From NCBI RefSeq assembly GCF_038725785.1, contig NZ_CP109796.1:7564501-7628500 (forward strand): 64,000 nucleotides of DNA, read 5' to 3'. Position 1 is the first letter of the stretch. Every line of letters starts with the position of its first letter. A program made the position numbers and the translations under genes. The stretch is from Termitidicoccus mucosus. GTDB taxonomy: Bacteria > Verrucomicrobiota > Verrucomicrobiia > Opitutales > Opitutaceae. Under the pieces are notes generated by a model. It did no database searches. It was not told the DNA's origin and saw only the letters and a program-made list of their open reading frames with translations. This document shows, piece after piece, positions 28,596 through 38,297 of this stretch.

Positions 28596-29006
28596 ATGAT
28601 CTTCGCGCAACTACGTCGACACCCGTTTTGGCAGCGCCTTATCGCGTTGACAGGTGTGACGTTAATCATCGCGCTCAGTCTGTTGGCGGTCAACTCCGCG
28701 GCTCATGAATGGGTGTGCGCGCATCATGGCAACACATTGGATAATGAATTGCATCATGCCCGCGACAGTTATGGTGCGGGACATGACGGTGCATCAGCCT
28801 CACACACCGTCAACCATGCGGACGACTCTGCGGGCGGTTGCATCGTTACGCTTTTTGCCAATGGCCATGTGCTTGGTTTGCTCGTTGCGTTGATAGCGCT
28901 GGCCATCTTGCAGCCGCGTCTCGAACAGGTTTTCTCCGAGAAAAAGTTTGTTTTTTCTCGCATGGCGCATGCGCTGCCACCGGGACGCGCGCCGCCGTTG
29001 AGCTGA
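28596..29006 (+). CDS. His-rich membrane protein C
   Basis: 136 residues. Membrane helix RLIALTGVTLIIALSLLAV, then AAHEWVCAHHG, a loop with many His (HH, HD, SH, NH) and Asp, GGCIVTLFANGHVLGLLVAL as the second helix, and a tail ending [12 protein letters not shown]. This is the most complete copy of the three paralogues. It precedes a TonB receptor by 350 bases on the same strand. The conserved HE-x-x-C-x-H and C-x-x-T-L-F-x-x-G-H motifs and His-rich periplasmic loop suggest metal binding next to a transport system. Confidence 0.65.
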   Translation: MIFAQLRRHPFWQRLIALTGVTLIIALSLLAVNSAAHEWVCAHHGNTLDNELHHARDSYGAGHDGASASHTVNHADDSAGGCIVTLFANGHVLGLLVALIALAILQPRLEQVFSEKKFVFSRMAHALPPGRAPPLS

Positions 29007-29355
29007 ATTCCCTTTCTTTTCACGCAAAACATACCGGCCGCACACGGTTCGGAGTTTGTTTGTCGTTTTATCTCACGCTCGTCCACCTGCCTGCTGACGC
29101 ATTGAGATCCGTCGATGCGCAGAGCCAGGAGCGCATGATGGACCGGAAAATTCCGCCGGCAAGCAGCATGCAGCTGCCATGATTGGGATAATTGCATGAG
29201 ATTCCACTAATCTTAAAGATTTTTGATCATAGTATACGAAGTCGCCACGACTTGTAGTCTTGGCCTCCATGTTCCGCCTCAACCCAGTCAGTAACAATCC
29301 GAGGTTGCAGTCTATTCGGTTCCCCATCCCCGGATAAAATCCACCAGTCATTTCC
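29007..29355. other. Intergenic region before the TonB receptor
   Basis: No gene seen. The part 29190-29240 is AT-rich with short dyads (AATCTTAAAGATT, TTGATCATA) and may hold the receptor promoter. Confidence 0.35.
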
Positions 29356-31488
29356 ATGTCCGCCTCTCAATTCGCTCAGTCAATCGCAGGTCCTTCAACA
29401 ACTAATTATAAACGCAATCGCTGCCATCTTCATATCGGCCTCACAAGTTCCCTTATTCTATTCATTGCGACAAATATACTGATACGAGCGCAGCCCGCAT
29501 CCGTCGCTTCTGCCCATGATGAATCGCCTGTATCGCTGGAACGCTTTGTGGTTACTTCCAGCCGGAGTATGCAGCCGCTGGCCGACATTCCGCAACGGGT
29601 TGAATTGATCGATGGGGCTGCGGTGTCCGAGGCTCCTTCCTGGACTTTTGTTGATGTGTTGAAAAAGGGCGCATCCGTGGACGTAATCCAATATCCGACC
29701 GGCTCGTCCGGTATCGGGTTGCGTGGTTTTCGGCCGGAGTATTCCGGAACCAATCAGCATGTCCTGATTCTGATCGACGGCCGGCCTGCCGGGGTGACGG
29801 GGCTCGGCACGCTGCCGATGGTCGCCGTCGAGCGTGTCGAAATTCTCAAGGGTCCGGCCTCGTCGCTTTACGGTGCCTCCGCCATGGGCGGTGTGGTGAA
29901 CATTATCACCAAGCGCTCTTCCGGACCGGTCGGCGGATCGCTCCAGACTAACGTTGGCAGCTTCGAAACCGGCGATATCTGGGCCAGCACTGGCGGGGGC
30001 AATCCGGCCAAGCTCGATTTCGATGTGGCGGCCCGCGTCTTCATCCGCGATCACGACGTGCGTCTCGGCAATGGAGAAACCTGGGAGCACACCAAGGCCA
30101 AAAACTACTCCGGGCTGGTCCGACTCGGTCGCGACCTCGGCAAACACTGGCGGATCGATCTCAAGGCGGGGGCATTTCTCGGACGCGACGTGGAAAACCC
30201 CGGTGCTTATTCCGGTGGTGGAATTAAGCAAACTTCGCTTGATCGCGACCAATACCACGGCGACGTGCGCCTGGTCGGATGGCTTGCCGATCACACCGTG
30301 CAAACGACCATCTTCGGTGCTTACGAGTCTGAGGATACCAACACGCAGACCAAAGGCACTTCCCCCTATCTGTCCAGTCGGCGCAAGACCGACTGGCAGG
30401 GCATCCAGATTCAAGATTCCTGGCAACCTGCCCATTGGCTCGCGTTGATTGGCGGATTCGATTACAATCTCGTCGAAAACAAAATCATATCCTACAATGC
30501 CAATGGGACACGCAAGGCGCCCTACGCGCCCAATAATACCCAGGCCACCAACGGTGTTTTTCTCGAGAACATAATGAAATTTATCGATGATCGCCTTATA
30601 CTTAACGTCGGTGCCCGCTATGATGATATTGAACTGGAGTTGAATGAAACACCCTACAGCACCGGAGTGACTCCAGGCACGGAGAGCTTCGACACCATCA
30701 ACCCGCGGGCAGGTATCGTATATCGACTGGATTCCGCGTGGCGGATCCACGCCACCATGGGCAGCGCCTTTGTGTCTCCCTCTGCCAACCAAGTCGCCGG
30801 AAGGACGGAGGAAGTGGTAGGCGACCAAATGCGTGTCGCTATCGGAAATCCCGATCTTGACCCCGAATCAAGCACGACGTGGGACGTCGGCATCGGTTAC
30901 GACCGCTCTTGGATTGCGGTCGATCTCACGTATTTTCACACCGAGGTGAAAAACATGATCGGCAGCAAGTACGTCACGAACACGCCGACCTATCGGGAAA
31001 CGCATTATTATAATGCCGACACCGCGACCCAGTCAGGCATCGAGGCCCAGGTCGACCTCGACTTCAGTCGCTGGCTGCGCGCGAAAAAAGGTTCCTGGAT
31101 GTTTCACGGATCAGCAACCAAGCTCATCGAGCGCAAGCAGCACTCCCAGGTGGAAGGTGATTCTGTGATCAGAAACGTCGCCGACCTCAAGCTCAACGCC
31201 TCACTGTCTTGGCGTCATGCTTCCTGGCGTGCCAGCGTGTCGGCCCGCTACGTCAAGGGCATGTGGGATGAAGACAATAGCACCGGCAAGATTTATACAA
31301 ACGGGATCGGCGGCGCGTATGAATATCCGTCCTTTGTGATTTGGGATGCCTCGATCGGACGTTATTTTGGAGAAAAACACTCGGTATGGCTGAAAGGGGA
31401 AAACCTGACCGACCGGTTTTATTACGAGAAAGGTGATTATTATCAGCCGGGCTTCTCCTTTTCCGCGAGCTACCGCTTTAATTTCTGA
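29356..31488 (+). CDS. TonB-dependent outer-membrane receptor
   Basis: 710 residues, intact. A long basic leader precedes the hydrophobic signal (SSLILFIATNILIRAQ), then a TonB-box-like SLERFVVTSS. The plug (about 65-190) ends ILKGPASSLYGASAMGGVVNIIT. The barrel closes with NLTDRFYYEKGDYYQPGF and terminal Phe (YRFNF). It heads a receptor/ExbB-like/DUF2149/CobN-like unit that parallels the hmu haem-uptake loci of Bacteroidota, so a tetrapyrrole or metal complex is a likely substrate; this is inference. Confidence 0.85.
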   Translation: MSASQFAQSIAGPSTTNYKRNRCHLHIGLTSSLILFIATNILIRAQPASVASAHDESPVSLERFVVTSSRSMQPLADIPQRVELIDGAAVSEAPSWTFVDVLKKGASVDVIQYPTGSSGIGLRGFRPEYSGTNQHVLILIDGRPAGVTGLGTLPMVAVERVEILKGPASSLYGASAMGGVVNIITKRSSGPVGGSLQTNVGSFETGDIWASTGGGNPAKLDFDVAARVFIRDHDVRLGNGETWEHTKAKNYSGLVRLGRDLGKHWRIDLKAGAFLGRDVENPGAYSGGGIKQTSLDRDQYHGDVRLVGWLADHTVQTTIFGAYESEDTNTQTKGTSPYLSSRRKTDWQGIQIQDSWQPAHWLALIGGFDYNLVENKIISYNANGTRKAPYAPNNTQATNGVFLENIMKFIDDRLILNVGARYDDIELELNETPYSTGVTPGTESFDTINPRAGIVYRLDSAWRIHATMGSAFVSPSANQVAGRTEEVVGDQMRVAIGNPDLDPESSTTWDVGIGYDRSWIAVDLTYFHTEVKNMIGSKYVTNTPTYRETHYYNADTATQSGIEAQVDLDFSRWLRAKKGSWMFHGSATKLIERKQHSQVEGDSVIRNVADLKLNASLSWRHASWRASVSARYVKGMWDEDNSTGKIYTNGIGGAYEYPSFVIWDASIGRYFGEKHSVWLKGENLTDRFYYEKGDYYQPGFSFSASYRFNF

Positions 31489-31524
31489 CCAGCCCGGCAA
31501 AATGGAGAAAAATCATAATAAATC

Positions 31525-32085
31525 ATGACTGCGATTGATCAAATCCGCGAACTGTTGCACCACGTGGCCGGCGTGCTGGTCTGGCCCGTGCTCATCGGCC
31601 TGATCGGCCTGGCCGGCGCCATGCTGGTCGCCTTCGGGTCGTTTCTCCGGGAGGCATGGGACCGGCGCAGAGGCCGGCGGACCTCGTTTCAAAATGACTG
31701 CCGCGAACTCGATGCGACGGCGAAAAGCGACCCGGATGGTCGCCTTGACTTGAGACTGGAGCACCTCCTGCAAGCAGCCGAGCGTCGCCGCTGGCGCTCA
31801 CTCGGACGCCTGCGCCTGGCGGTTCGCGTCGGCCCCTCGCTCGGCCTGATGGGCACGCTGATCCCCATGGCGGACGCGCTGCAGGGACTGGCCGAGGGCA
31901 ATCTCCCGGCGCTGGCCAGCAACATGGTCACCGCCTTCGCCGCCACCGTGATCGGGCTTTCCGTGAGCGTCTCGGCCTATCTGATCGCCGCGGCCCGCGA
32001 AAGCTGGGTCCGGGCGGACAGCGAGGCGCTGGCCTTCTTTGCCGAGCATCTGCTCGATAAAAATCCAACCTCCAAGGACACATGA
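31525..32085 (+). CDS. MotA/TolQ/ExbB-family proton channel protein
   Basis: 186 residues with three membrane helices: LVWPVLIGLIGLAGAMLVAF near 20, VGPSLGLMGTLIPMADAL near 105, and MVTAFAATVIGLSVSVSAYL near 140. The GPSLGLMGTLIPM and TAFAATVIGL blocks are the ExbB/TolQ core. It would energise outer-membrane transport with the DUF2149 protein, whose start overlaps by four bases. It lies 36 bases after the receptor gene. Confidence 0.85.
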   Translation: MTAIDQIRELLHHVAGVLVWPVLIGLIGLAGAMLVAFGSFLREAWDRRRGRRTSFQNDCRELDATAKSDPDGRLDLRLEHLLQAAERRRWRSLGRLRLAVRVGPSLGLMGTLIPMADALQGLAEGNLPALASNMVTAFAATVIGLSVSVSAYLIAAARESWVRADSEALAFFAEHLLDKNPTSKDT

Positions 32086-32453
32086 AACCGGCCCCCCTGC
32101 GCTTTGTCTCCCGGCGACGTCTGGCCCCGCACGGCGCCGCCCCCGGTGAGGATGAGGATCCCCTCGCCGGCATCGCCAACCTCTTCGACGTAAGCGTGGC
32201 CTTCATCGTCGCGCTCCTCATCGCCCTGTTTGCCTTGTTCTCGGCCGGCACGTTCCTCGACAAAAACTCCGAGGTCACGCTGGTCAAGACCACCGCGGAC
32301 GGCGAGACCGAGATCATCACGAAAAAAGGCGAGGAGATCAAGGTGCAGAAAGTCACCGATAAAAACCTCTCCGGCCAAGGCACCCGCCTCGGCACCGCCT
32401 ACCGCCTCGCCAGCGGCCAGGTCGTCTACGTGCCCGAAACCGACACGCCATAA
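32082..32453 (+). CDS. DUF2149 protein (ExbD-like partner)
   Basis: 123 residues, coupled to the ExbB-like gene through ATGA. EDPLAGIANLFDVSVAFIVALLIALF is the DUF2149 signature: an acidic start followed by a single membrane helix. The periplasmic part is a small beta domain. The arrangement (one N-terminal helix, periplasmic tail, next to ExbB) suggests an ExbD/TolR-like role. Confidence 0.85.
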   Translation: MKPAPLRFVSRRRLAPHGAAPGEDEDPLAGIANLFDVSVAFIVALLIALFALFSAGTFLDKNSEVTLVKTTADGETEIITKKGEEIKVQKVTDKNLSGQGTRLGTAYRLASGQVVYVPETDTP

Positions 32454-32479
32454 TTCCGCTCCGATCATCCTTTTTTAAT

Positions 32480-35400
32480 ATGACCCGATTACTCGCCCTG
32501 TCTGTGTGCCTCCTTCTCCACTCCTTGCTTTCCGCCGAGCCAGTGCGCCTGGCCTTCGTTTATGCCGGTGGCGAAAGCACCGGGCCTGATACCATTCGGC
32601 GTGCGACCGCATCGCTCGCGCCCGAGGTTGAACTGTCGCTGTTTGCTCCGGGTTCAGGCGGAGACGCCCTCACGCCGGATGTCGATCTCGGTTCGTTTGA
32701 TCTTATCTTCATCGACGGCTCCGACGAGGGTGAAGAAAACCTCGCCCGTTTCGTTGCGGCGAGGGACCGGACCAGGGTCGTCGTGGTCAATCCCACGGCC
32801 AAACTGACCGGCAACGTCTCGTTGGCCGAGCACCCTTGGCTCGAAACCTACTGGGCCAACGCCTCGCAGGACAACTACCGCGGACTCGTACGCTATCTCG
32901 TCAGGCGGGTGCTCGATCGTCCACTGCCCGGCGGCGAGGCTCCCGCGCCCATCGTGTATCCGCCGGTCGCGTTTTATCATCCCGACGCCCCCGCCTTCTT
33001 TTCCACGCTGGACGATGCGCTCGCCTGGTACGGCCGGCGCCAAGGTGAACCGGGCGCGCATGTCTTCGATCCGGCCAAGCTTACCATCGGCATTTATTTT
33101 CACATGGCGACGTATCGCTCGGGCAATCACGCCCAAGTCGACGCGCTCGTGCGAGCGATCGAAAAACGAGGGCACAACGTGCTCGCCCTCATGCGGCGAG
33201 GTAATCCGGATTTTACCACCCTGCTCATGCGCGGCGGGAGACCCGTCATCGACGTGCTCCTCACCATGGGAGAGAGCTTTATTAGCGACCAAAACGAAGA
33301 AGAACGGCTGGCTCCACTGCGGCAGATGAATGTGCCCATCCTCGGAGCCCTCACCCAATACCGGCTGACGGAGCGGCAGTTTGCGGAGGCGCCCAGCGCC
33401 ATCCACCCGGGCCTGACGCCTTTCGTCATTTATGCGGAACGCGCGGGCGGGATCGAGCCGATGGTGGTGGCCGGAAAAAACGACGCGTCCGGACTGGATC
33501 GCCGCAGCGTCCCCTTTCCCGCCCAGATCGAATGGCGCGCCGATCGCGCCGTCGCCTGGGCGCGGCTGCATCGCGCGGCCAACGCGGAAAAACGCATCGT
33601 CTTCACCTACTGGAGCGAAGGCGGAGGCAAGGCCAATGTCGGCGGCGATCCGGACGATTTCCTCGACGTGCCCGCCAGCCTAGTGAGCCTGCTGCGTGAA
33701 ATGCGGGCGCGCGGTTACGACACGGGGCCGGACGCCATGCCCGATCGCGACGGCCTGGTGGCGCGGATGTCCCGGGAAACCTCGAATGTCGGCAACTGGG
33801 CTCCGGGCGAACTTGCCGCGCGCGTGAAGAATGCCGAGGTCGCGCTCCTGCCGGAGGCGCTTTACCGCTCCTGGTTCGACGAGCTGCCCGCCGCCCGCCG
33901 GGCGGAGATCGTCGAGATGTGGGGTCCGCCGCCGGGCGACATCATGGTGCACACCGACGACAACGGAAACCGGTTTCTCGTCCTCCCGAAGATCCAGCTC
34001 GGCAACATCCTCATCGCGCCGCATCCCGACTGGGGCTACCTCCAGAGCAATCGGGCGCTCATGTCAGCCGGCGCCCTGCCGCCCCATCACCAGTACCTCG
34101 CGTTCTTCCTCTGGCTCCAACGCGAATGGAAGGCCGACGCCTGGGTCAGCCTCTTCTCCAACATCGTGCTCCAGCCCGGCAAGGCGGCGGACGACCACAT
34201 CGGCATCCTGCTGGGGAATCTCCCGCACATCCATCCGGAGCGACTGGGCGCGAACGGCAGCATCGGCAACAAGCGCAAAGCCATGGCCCAGACGGTGAGT
34301 TGGTACAACATCGTCACGCCGGCCGACGCCGGGCTCCCACTCACGGAGTTGAAGGCCCAACTCGCCCGCTACGAGGAGCAGCCCGATCCCGGGCTGCGCG
34401 CGCAGGCCGAGTCGGTGATCCGAAAAGAGATCGTCCGCAACGGACTCGACCGTGCCCTCGCTCCGCTCGACATTACCGCCGCTCCGTTCGGGAAACTCAT
34501 TGAAGCCCTGAATCGTTATCTGGCCGATTTGGAACGCGCCCACGCGCCGCACGGCACCCGGGTGCTCGGCGAGATCCCCTCCGGCCCCGCGCTCTCCGAC
34601 ATGGTCACGGCCATGCTTGGTCACAATTTTTTGGATACACTCGCCCGCCCCGCCGGTGCCGCGCCGACATCCGGCGAGACCGCCCGATCCCTGGTTTCCG
34701 CAGTGGTTGCGGACGGCACCGCTCCAGCCGAGGCGCTCGCCGCGCACGGTTGCGCCGTCACCCCGGAAGCCGAGGCGCAATTGAGGCTCGCCGTCGATTA
34801 TGCCGGACGCCTCCGCGAGGCCCCGCGCGAGCTGGCCTCGCTGCTGGCCGCGCTCGAAGGCTCCTATATCGATCCCGGACCGATGGACGAACCGATCCGG
34901 CGTCCGGATTCGGTTCCGCCCGGCCGCTCGCTCTACAACTTTGACCAGTCGGCCGTGCCGACACCCGAAGCCGAGGCCATCGGCGTGAAGCAGGCCGAGG
35001 CATTGATCGCCGCGCATCGGGAAAAACACGGCGGAGCTTATCCCACCAAACTCGCCTTTGTCCTCTGGTCCGCCGAAATCGCCAAAAATAATGGCGTGAC
35101 CGAGGCGCAGATTCTCCACCTGCTGGGCACCCGCGCCGTCCGCAACGAACGCGGACAGGTCACCGGGGTGGAGCTTATTCCCCGCGAGGAACTGGGGCGG
35201 CCTCGCGTCGACGTGCTCGCCACCACCAGCGGCGCATACCGTGACGGCTATCCCGACAAGATCGATCTCATCGCCGCCGCCGTGCGCCTGGCCGCCGCCA
35301 GCCCCGAGGCCGACAATCCCGTGTCCCTTGCCACCGACACCACGGAAAAAAAGCTCAAGGTGCTCGGAACCGATCCCGCCCGCGCCAACGCCCTCGCCCT

Positions 35401-36511
35401 TGCCCGCGTGTTCTCACCCGCGCCCAACGCCTATTCGCCGAGCATCCAGTTTCTCGCCAAATCCGGCGACCAGCGTGGGGACGAGGCCCGCATGGCCGAT
35501 CTTTACACCCGGCGCCTGAGTCATGCCTACGGCGGTGGCCTTTACGGCGAGCCGGCTCGCGCCGCCTTTGAGCAAAATGTCGGCGCGATCGATGCCGCCA
35601 CACTCTCGCGCACCAGCAATGTCAACGGCCTGCTCGACCATCCCATGTCGGCCGGGTTTCTTGGCGGGCTCAACCTCGCCGCCAAAGCCGTCACCGGACG
35701 CGACGTTGATCTTTACGTGAGCAACCTGCGCGATGCACGCGACACCTCCATCGAACCCGCCAGCCGTGCGCTCCAGACCGAACTGCGCGCGCGTTATTTC
35801 AATCCGAAATGGCTCAACGAAATGAAGGCTCACGGCTACGATGGAGCCCGGACTATGATGTTCATGACCGATCATCTCGATTTGTGGGACAGCACCGCCA
35901 CCCAGACCGTCGGCACCGCCGACTGGGCGGAGGTGAAGGCCGTCTATGTCGACGACAAACTCGGCCTCGACCTCGATGCTTTTTTCGAACGTTACAATCC
36001 TCACGCTCAACAGGTGCTCCTCTCCAACCTGCTTGGCGCCGCGAAGCGCGGTCACTGGAACGCCTCCGCCGCTGATCTGGCTCAAGTCGCCCGTCGCCTC
36101 GCGCAATCGGCCATTGATCACGGAGCCGTGTGCGAGGCCGGAGTGTGCCGCAATCAGGCGCTCACCGAGTTCATCGGCCAGTCGCTGACGGGAGCACCCG
36201 ACGCTGCGGAACTCGTCAAGAATTACCAGGCGGCACTCGATCACGTCACGGGTCGCGCCCCGGCCGCACCCGCGCCAGCGACCGCCCCATCAGCGGCCGC
36301 GCCCACCCCGACGGCGGCAGCACCCGCGACTCCCGGCTCGCCGCCGCCTGAAGGCACGGTAAGCGTGCAGGGTCGCGTGCTGGAGGAGGTCTCCCGCACG
36401 CCGATAGCTTCAGATGTGGGCATGACGGCATCGCATCGAACTCTCTGGCTGACTGCAATCACAGCATTGTGCCTCCTTCTTTTCGGATGGTTTCGCCGCC
36501 CGGCAAATTGA
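32480..36511 (+). CDS. CobN-like chelatase, exported and membrane-anchored (HmuS-type)
   Basis: 1343 residues, full CobN/BchH/ChlH length. Unlike cytoplasmic CobN it has a signal peptide (RLLALSVCLLLHSLLSAEP) and a C-terminal membrane helix (LWLTAITALCLLLFGWF) after a Pro/Ala-rich linker of about 70 residues, so the catalytic body lies in the periplasm. Core marks include TIGIYFHMATYRSG, VLLTMGESF, the VHTDDNGNRFLVLPKIQLGN region and the DDHIGILLGNLPHIHPE block. Such proteins next to ExbB/DUF2149 and a TonB receptor are HmuS-like; HmuS has been linked to removing iron from haem. Metal and direction here are not known. Confidence 0.85.
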   Translation: MTRLLALSVCLLLHSLLSAEPVRLAFVYAGGESTGPDTIRRATASLAPEVELSLFAPGSGGDALTPDVDLGSFDLIFIDGSDEGEENLARFVAARDRTRVVVVNPTAKLTGNVSLAEHPWLETYWANASQDNYRGLVRYLVRRVLDRPLPGGEAPAPIVYPPVAFYHPDAPAFFSTLDDALAWYGRRQGEPGAHVFDPAKLTIGIYFHMATYRSGNHAQVDALVRAIEKRGHNVLALMRRGNPDFTTLLMRGGRPVIDVLLTMGESFISDQNEEERLAPLRQMNVPILGALTQYRLTERQFAEAPSAIHPGLTPFVIYAERAGGIEPMVVAGKNDASGLDRRSVPFPAQIEWRADRAVAWARLHRAANAEKRIVFTYWSEGGGKANVGGDPDDFLDVPASLVSLLREMRARGYDTGPDAMPDRDGLVARMSRETSNVGNWAPGELAARVKNAEVALLPEALYRSWFDELPAARRAEIVEMWGPPPGDIMVHTDDNGNRFLVLPKIQLGNILIAPHPDWGYLQSNRALMSAGALPPHHQYLAFFLWLQREWKADAWVSLFSNIVLQPGKAADDHIGILLGNLPHIHPERLGANGSIGNKRKAMAQTVSWYNIVTPADAGLPLTELKAQLARYEEQPDPGLRAQAESVIRKEIVRNGLDRALAPLDITAAPFGKLIEALNRYLADLERAHAPHGTRVLGEIPSGPALSDMVTAMLGHNFLDTLARPAGAAPTSGETARSLVSAVVADGTAPAEALAAHGCAVTPEAEAQLRLAVDYAGRLREAPRELASLLAALEGSYIDPGPMDEPIRRPDSVPPGRSLYNFDQSAVPTPEAEAIGVKQAEALIAAHREKHGGAYPTKLAFVLWSAEIAKNNGVTEAQILHLLGTRAVRNERGQVTGVELIPREELGRPRVDVLATTSGAYRDGYPDKIDLIAAAVRLAAASPEADNPVSLATDTTEKKLKVLGTDPARANALALARVFSPAPNAYSPSIQFLAKSGDQRGDEARMADLYTRRLSHAYGGGLYGEPARAAFEQNVGAIDAATLSRTSNVNGLLDHPMSAGFLGGLNLAAKAVTGRDVDLYVSNLRDARDTSIEPASRALQTELRARYFNPKWLNEMKAHGYDGARTMMFMTDHLDLWDSTATQTVGTADWAEVKAVYVDDKLGLDLDAFFERYNPHAQQVLLSNLLGAAKRGHWNASAADLAQVARRLAQSAIDHGAVCEAGVCRNQALTEFIGQSLTGAPDAAELVKNYQAALDHVTGRAPAAPAPATAPSAAAPTPTAAAPATPGSPPPEGTVSVQGRVLEEVSRTPIASDVGMTASHRTLWLTAITALCLLLFGWFRRPAN

Positions 36512-36692
36512 ACCTATATTCCGCTGCGGTAGCCCTAGCTTGCATTATTAGGAAAGTTGTAAGAGTTGGTGCATGAATTCCGAACTATTTGCCCTTGTTG
36601 GTCTGGATGTGGCACGATGACTGGGTGTGACCAAGTGCGAGTAACCTAACCACCGTATGTCTCCTCCGGGATTACCTTGTTTGCGAATTTAG

Positions 36693-36740
36693 TTGACATT
36701 TAGCCCTTTCAGACCAGTCGTTAGACCAGTCTTATTTGCT
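36693..36740 (+). promoter_or_regulatory. Promoter/operator of the Phd-VapC pair
   Basis: A TTGACA box lies at 36693-36698 and two direct copies of AGACCAGTC (about 36711-36719 and 36723-36731) stand just before the antitoxin ATG, a usual place for Phd autoregulation. The -10 box is weak. The preceding stretch from 36512 shows no gene. Confidence 0.45.
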
Positions 36741-37004
36741 ATGATCACATCCTCTGCAAAGCCTTCAAAAACAGTCGGTGCCTACGAGGCCAAAACCAAA
36801 CTGCCCGAGTTGCTCGATCAAGTTGAGCGTGGTCGAGTGATCGTTATCACCCGCCACGCTCGCAACGTGGCACGCCTCATCCCCGATAACCAACCCAGCA
36901 TTGATCGCTCTGTTTTCACCAGAATACGGGCGCTCCGGGCCAAGCTCACGCTGCCCAAGGGCGAAACGACCAAGGATCTCATCAACGCTGGCCGGCGTAT
37001 CTGA
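36741..37004 (+). CDS. Phd/YefM-type antitoxin
   Basis: 87 residues from the ATG at 36741. KTVGAYEAKTKLPELLDQVERGRVIVITRHARNVARLIP is the Phd N-terminal DNA-binding fold (V-G-x-x-E-A-K-x-x-L-x-x-L-L). The C-terminal part (FTRIRALRAKLTLPKGETTKDLINAGRR) would wrap the toxin. It lies three bases before the PIN toxin gene. It probably represses the shared promoter through the direct repeats upstream. Confidence 0.9.
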   Translation: MITSSAKPSKTVGAYEAKTKLPELLDQVERGRVIVITRHARNVARLIPDNQPSIDRSVFTRIRALRAKLTLPKGETTKDLINAGRRI

Positions 37005-37007
37005 CCG

Positions 37008-37421
37008 ATGACTCTTGTAATCGACGGCTCCACGGCGCTTGGTTTTCTGCTCACTGATGAGCAACCGGACATTGCCCTTAAGGCTCTTGAAGCCGTGGAA
37101 AATGGGATTTCCACAATAGTTCCTGCGCATTGGTGCGTGGAGGTGGCCAATGGTCTTATTATGGCGGAAAGGCGAAAGCGCGCATCGCAAGCCGACATCA
37201 CGGAGGCGCTCCACTTGGTTGCGGCTTTGCCTGTCGTAACGGACGATGAAACCGCCCAGCATGCGGTCAGCGATACAGCCGCACTTGCGCGTCAATACGG
37301 TCTCACAATCTACGATGCGGCCTATCTGGAACTTGCCATGCGCCGTGGTGCATCTCTCGCAACCTCGGATAGTGCCCTCGCGAAAGCAGCCAAGGCGGCT
37401 GGCGTTGCTATTTTCTCATGA
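37008..37421 (+). CDS. vapC: PIN-domain RNase toxin (VapC)
   Basis: 137 residues. The acidic PIN residues are in order: Asp in LVIDGSTALG, Glu in CVEVANGL, Asp in TIYDAAYLELA and Asp in ATSDSALAKAA. These coordinate the metal for RNA cleavage, typically of tRNA or rRNA. Paired with the Phd-type antitoxin just upstream. Intact. Confidence 0.9.
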   Translation: MTLVIDGSTALGFLLTDEQPDIALKALEAVENGISTIVPAHWCVEVANGLIMAERRKRASQADITEALHLVAALPVVTDDETAQHAVSDTAALARQYGLTIYDAAYLELAMRRGASLATSDSALAKAAKAAGVAIFS

Positions 37422-37569
37422 CTCAAAGCCTATCCGGGATGGCCTTTTCGCTGGCTTGAGCATTCACAGAAAAGGATGATGAGGCAGACTGAGTTTTATC
37501 AATTTGGGAATTAGCACAACTCCGTTAAGTAATACTTGAGTTGTTGCTGCTGACTGACCGCCTGTCGGC

Positions 37570-38297
37570 ATGATGACAGCCAAGCAGATTGCGGTAATCC
37601 GACAGCAATTGCAGGGCTTCGTGGAGGAGTTCGCCGAAGAACTGGGGCGCAGCGAACGCCGCCATGGTGCGGCAAATATTTGGAGGGCTTGTTGCGGGAG
37701 GGAGAGTGCAAGTCGATCGAACCGCTGGCGGTCCGCGTCGGCGGGAGCGACCAGGTGCTCCAGCAGTTCGTCAACCAGAGCCCGTGGGACCATGCCGCTG
37801 TGCTGCACCGGCTGCGCCAGCACATGGGCCGGCGAGCCTAGGCCGGCGGAGTGCTGGTGCTCGATGACACCAGCCTGCCCAAGCAGGGCCGCCACTCGGT
37901 CGGAGTCGCCCGCCAGTATTGCGGGGCCTCGGGCAAGATTGCCAATTGCCAGAGCGTGGTGACCTGGCATTGGACGGGCGCCGGCCTGCACTGGCCGCTC
38001 ACTGCCCAACTCTATCTTCCGCCCGAGTGGACTGATGATCCCGGGCGGATGATCAGGGCGGGGGTGCCTGCGCACGCGCAGGCGTTCCGGGAAAAATGGC
38101 GCATCGCACTCGCCTTGCTCGACGAGATGAAGCCGCAGTTGCCGGCCTATCAGGCCATCGTCTTCGATGCTGGCTACGGAGTCGTGCAGCCCCTGCTGGC
38201 GGAACTGGATAAACGGCAGGAGCCCTACGTGGCTCAAGTTCTTGGCAATATCGCCGCGTGGCCGGCCGAAGCCGTGGCCACCCTCAATCCGGCACGG
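37570..38297 (+). pseudogene. IS701-type transposase remnant
   Basis: The start (TAKQIAVIRQQLQGFVEEFA) is in one frame. Near 37676 it shifts to LEGLLREGECKSIEPLAVRV and QFVNQSPWDHAAVLHRLRQH, a TAG stop follows at 37839-37841, then VLVLDDTSLPKQGRHSVG and VARQYCGASGKIANCQ, the first DDE block of IS701-like transposases. The C-terminal third is missing: at about 38297 the sequence switches to a piece of an ABC ATPase. Dead by frameshift, stop and truncation. Terminal inverted repeats are not visible. Confidence 0.75.

Noticed and set aside
32654-33571. A 305-codon minus-strand frame opposite the CobN-like gene
   Set aside because: Antisense shadow with no recognisable domain; the CobN-like frame is complete and conserved.
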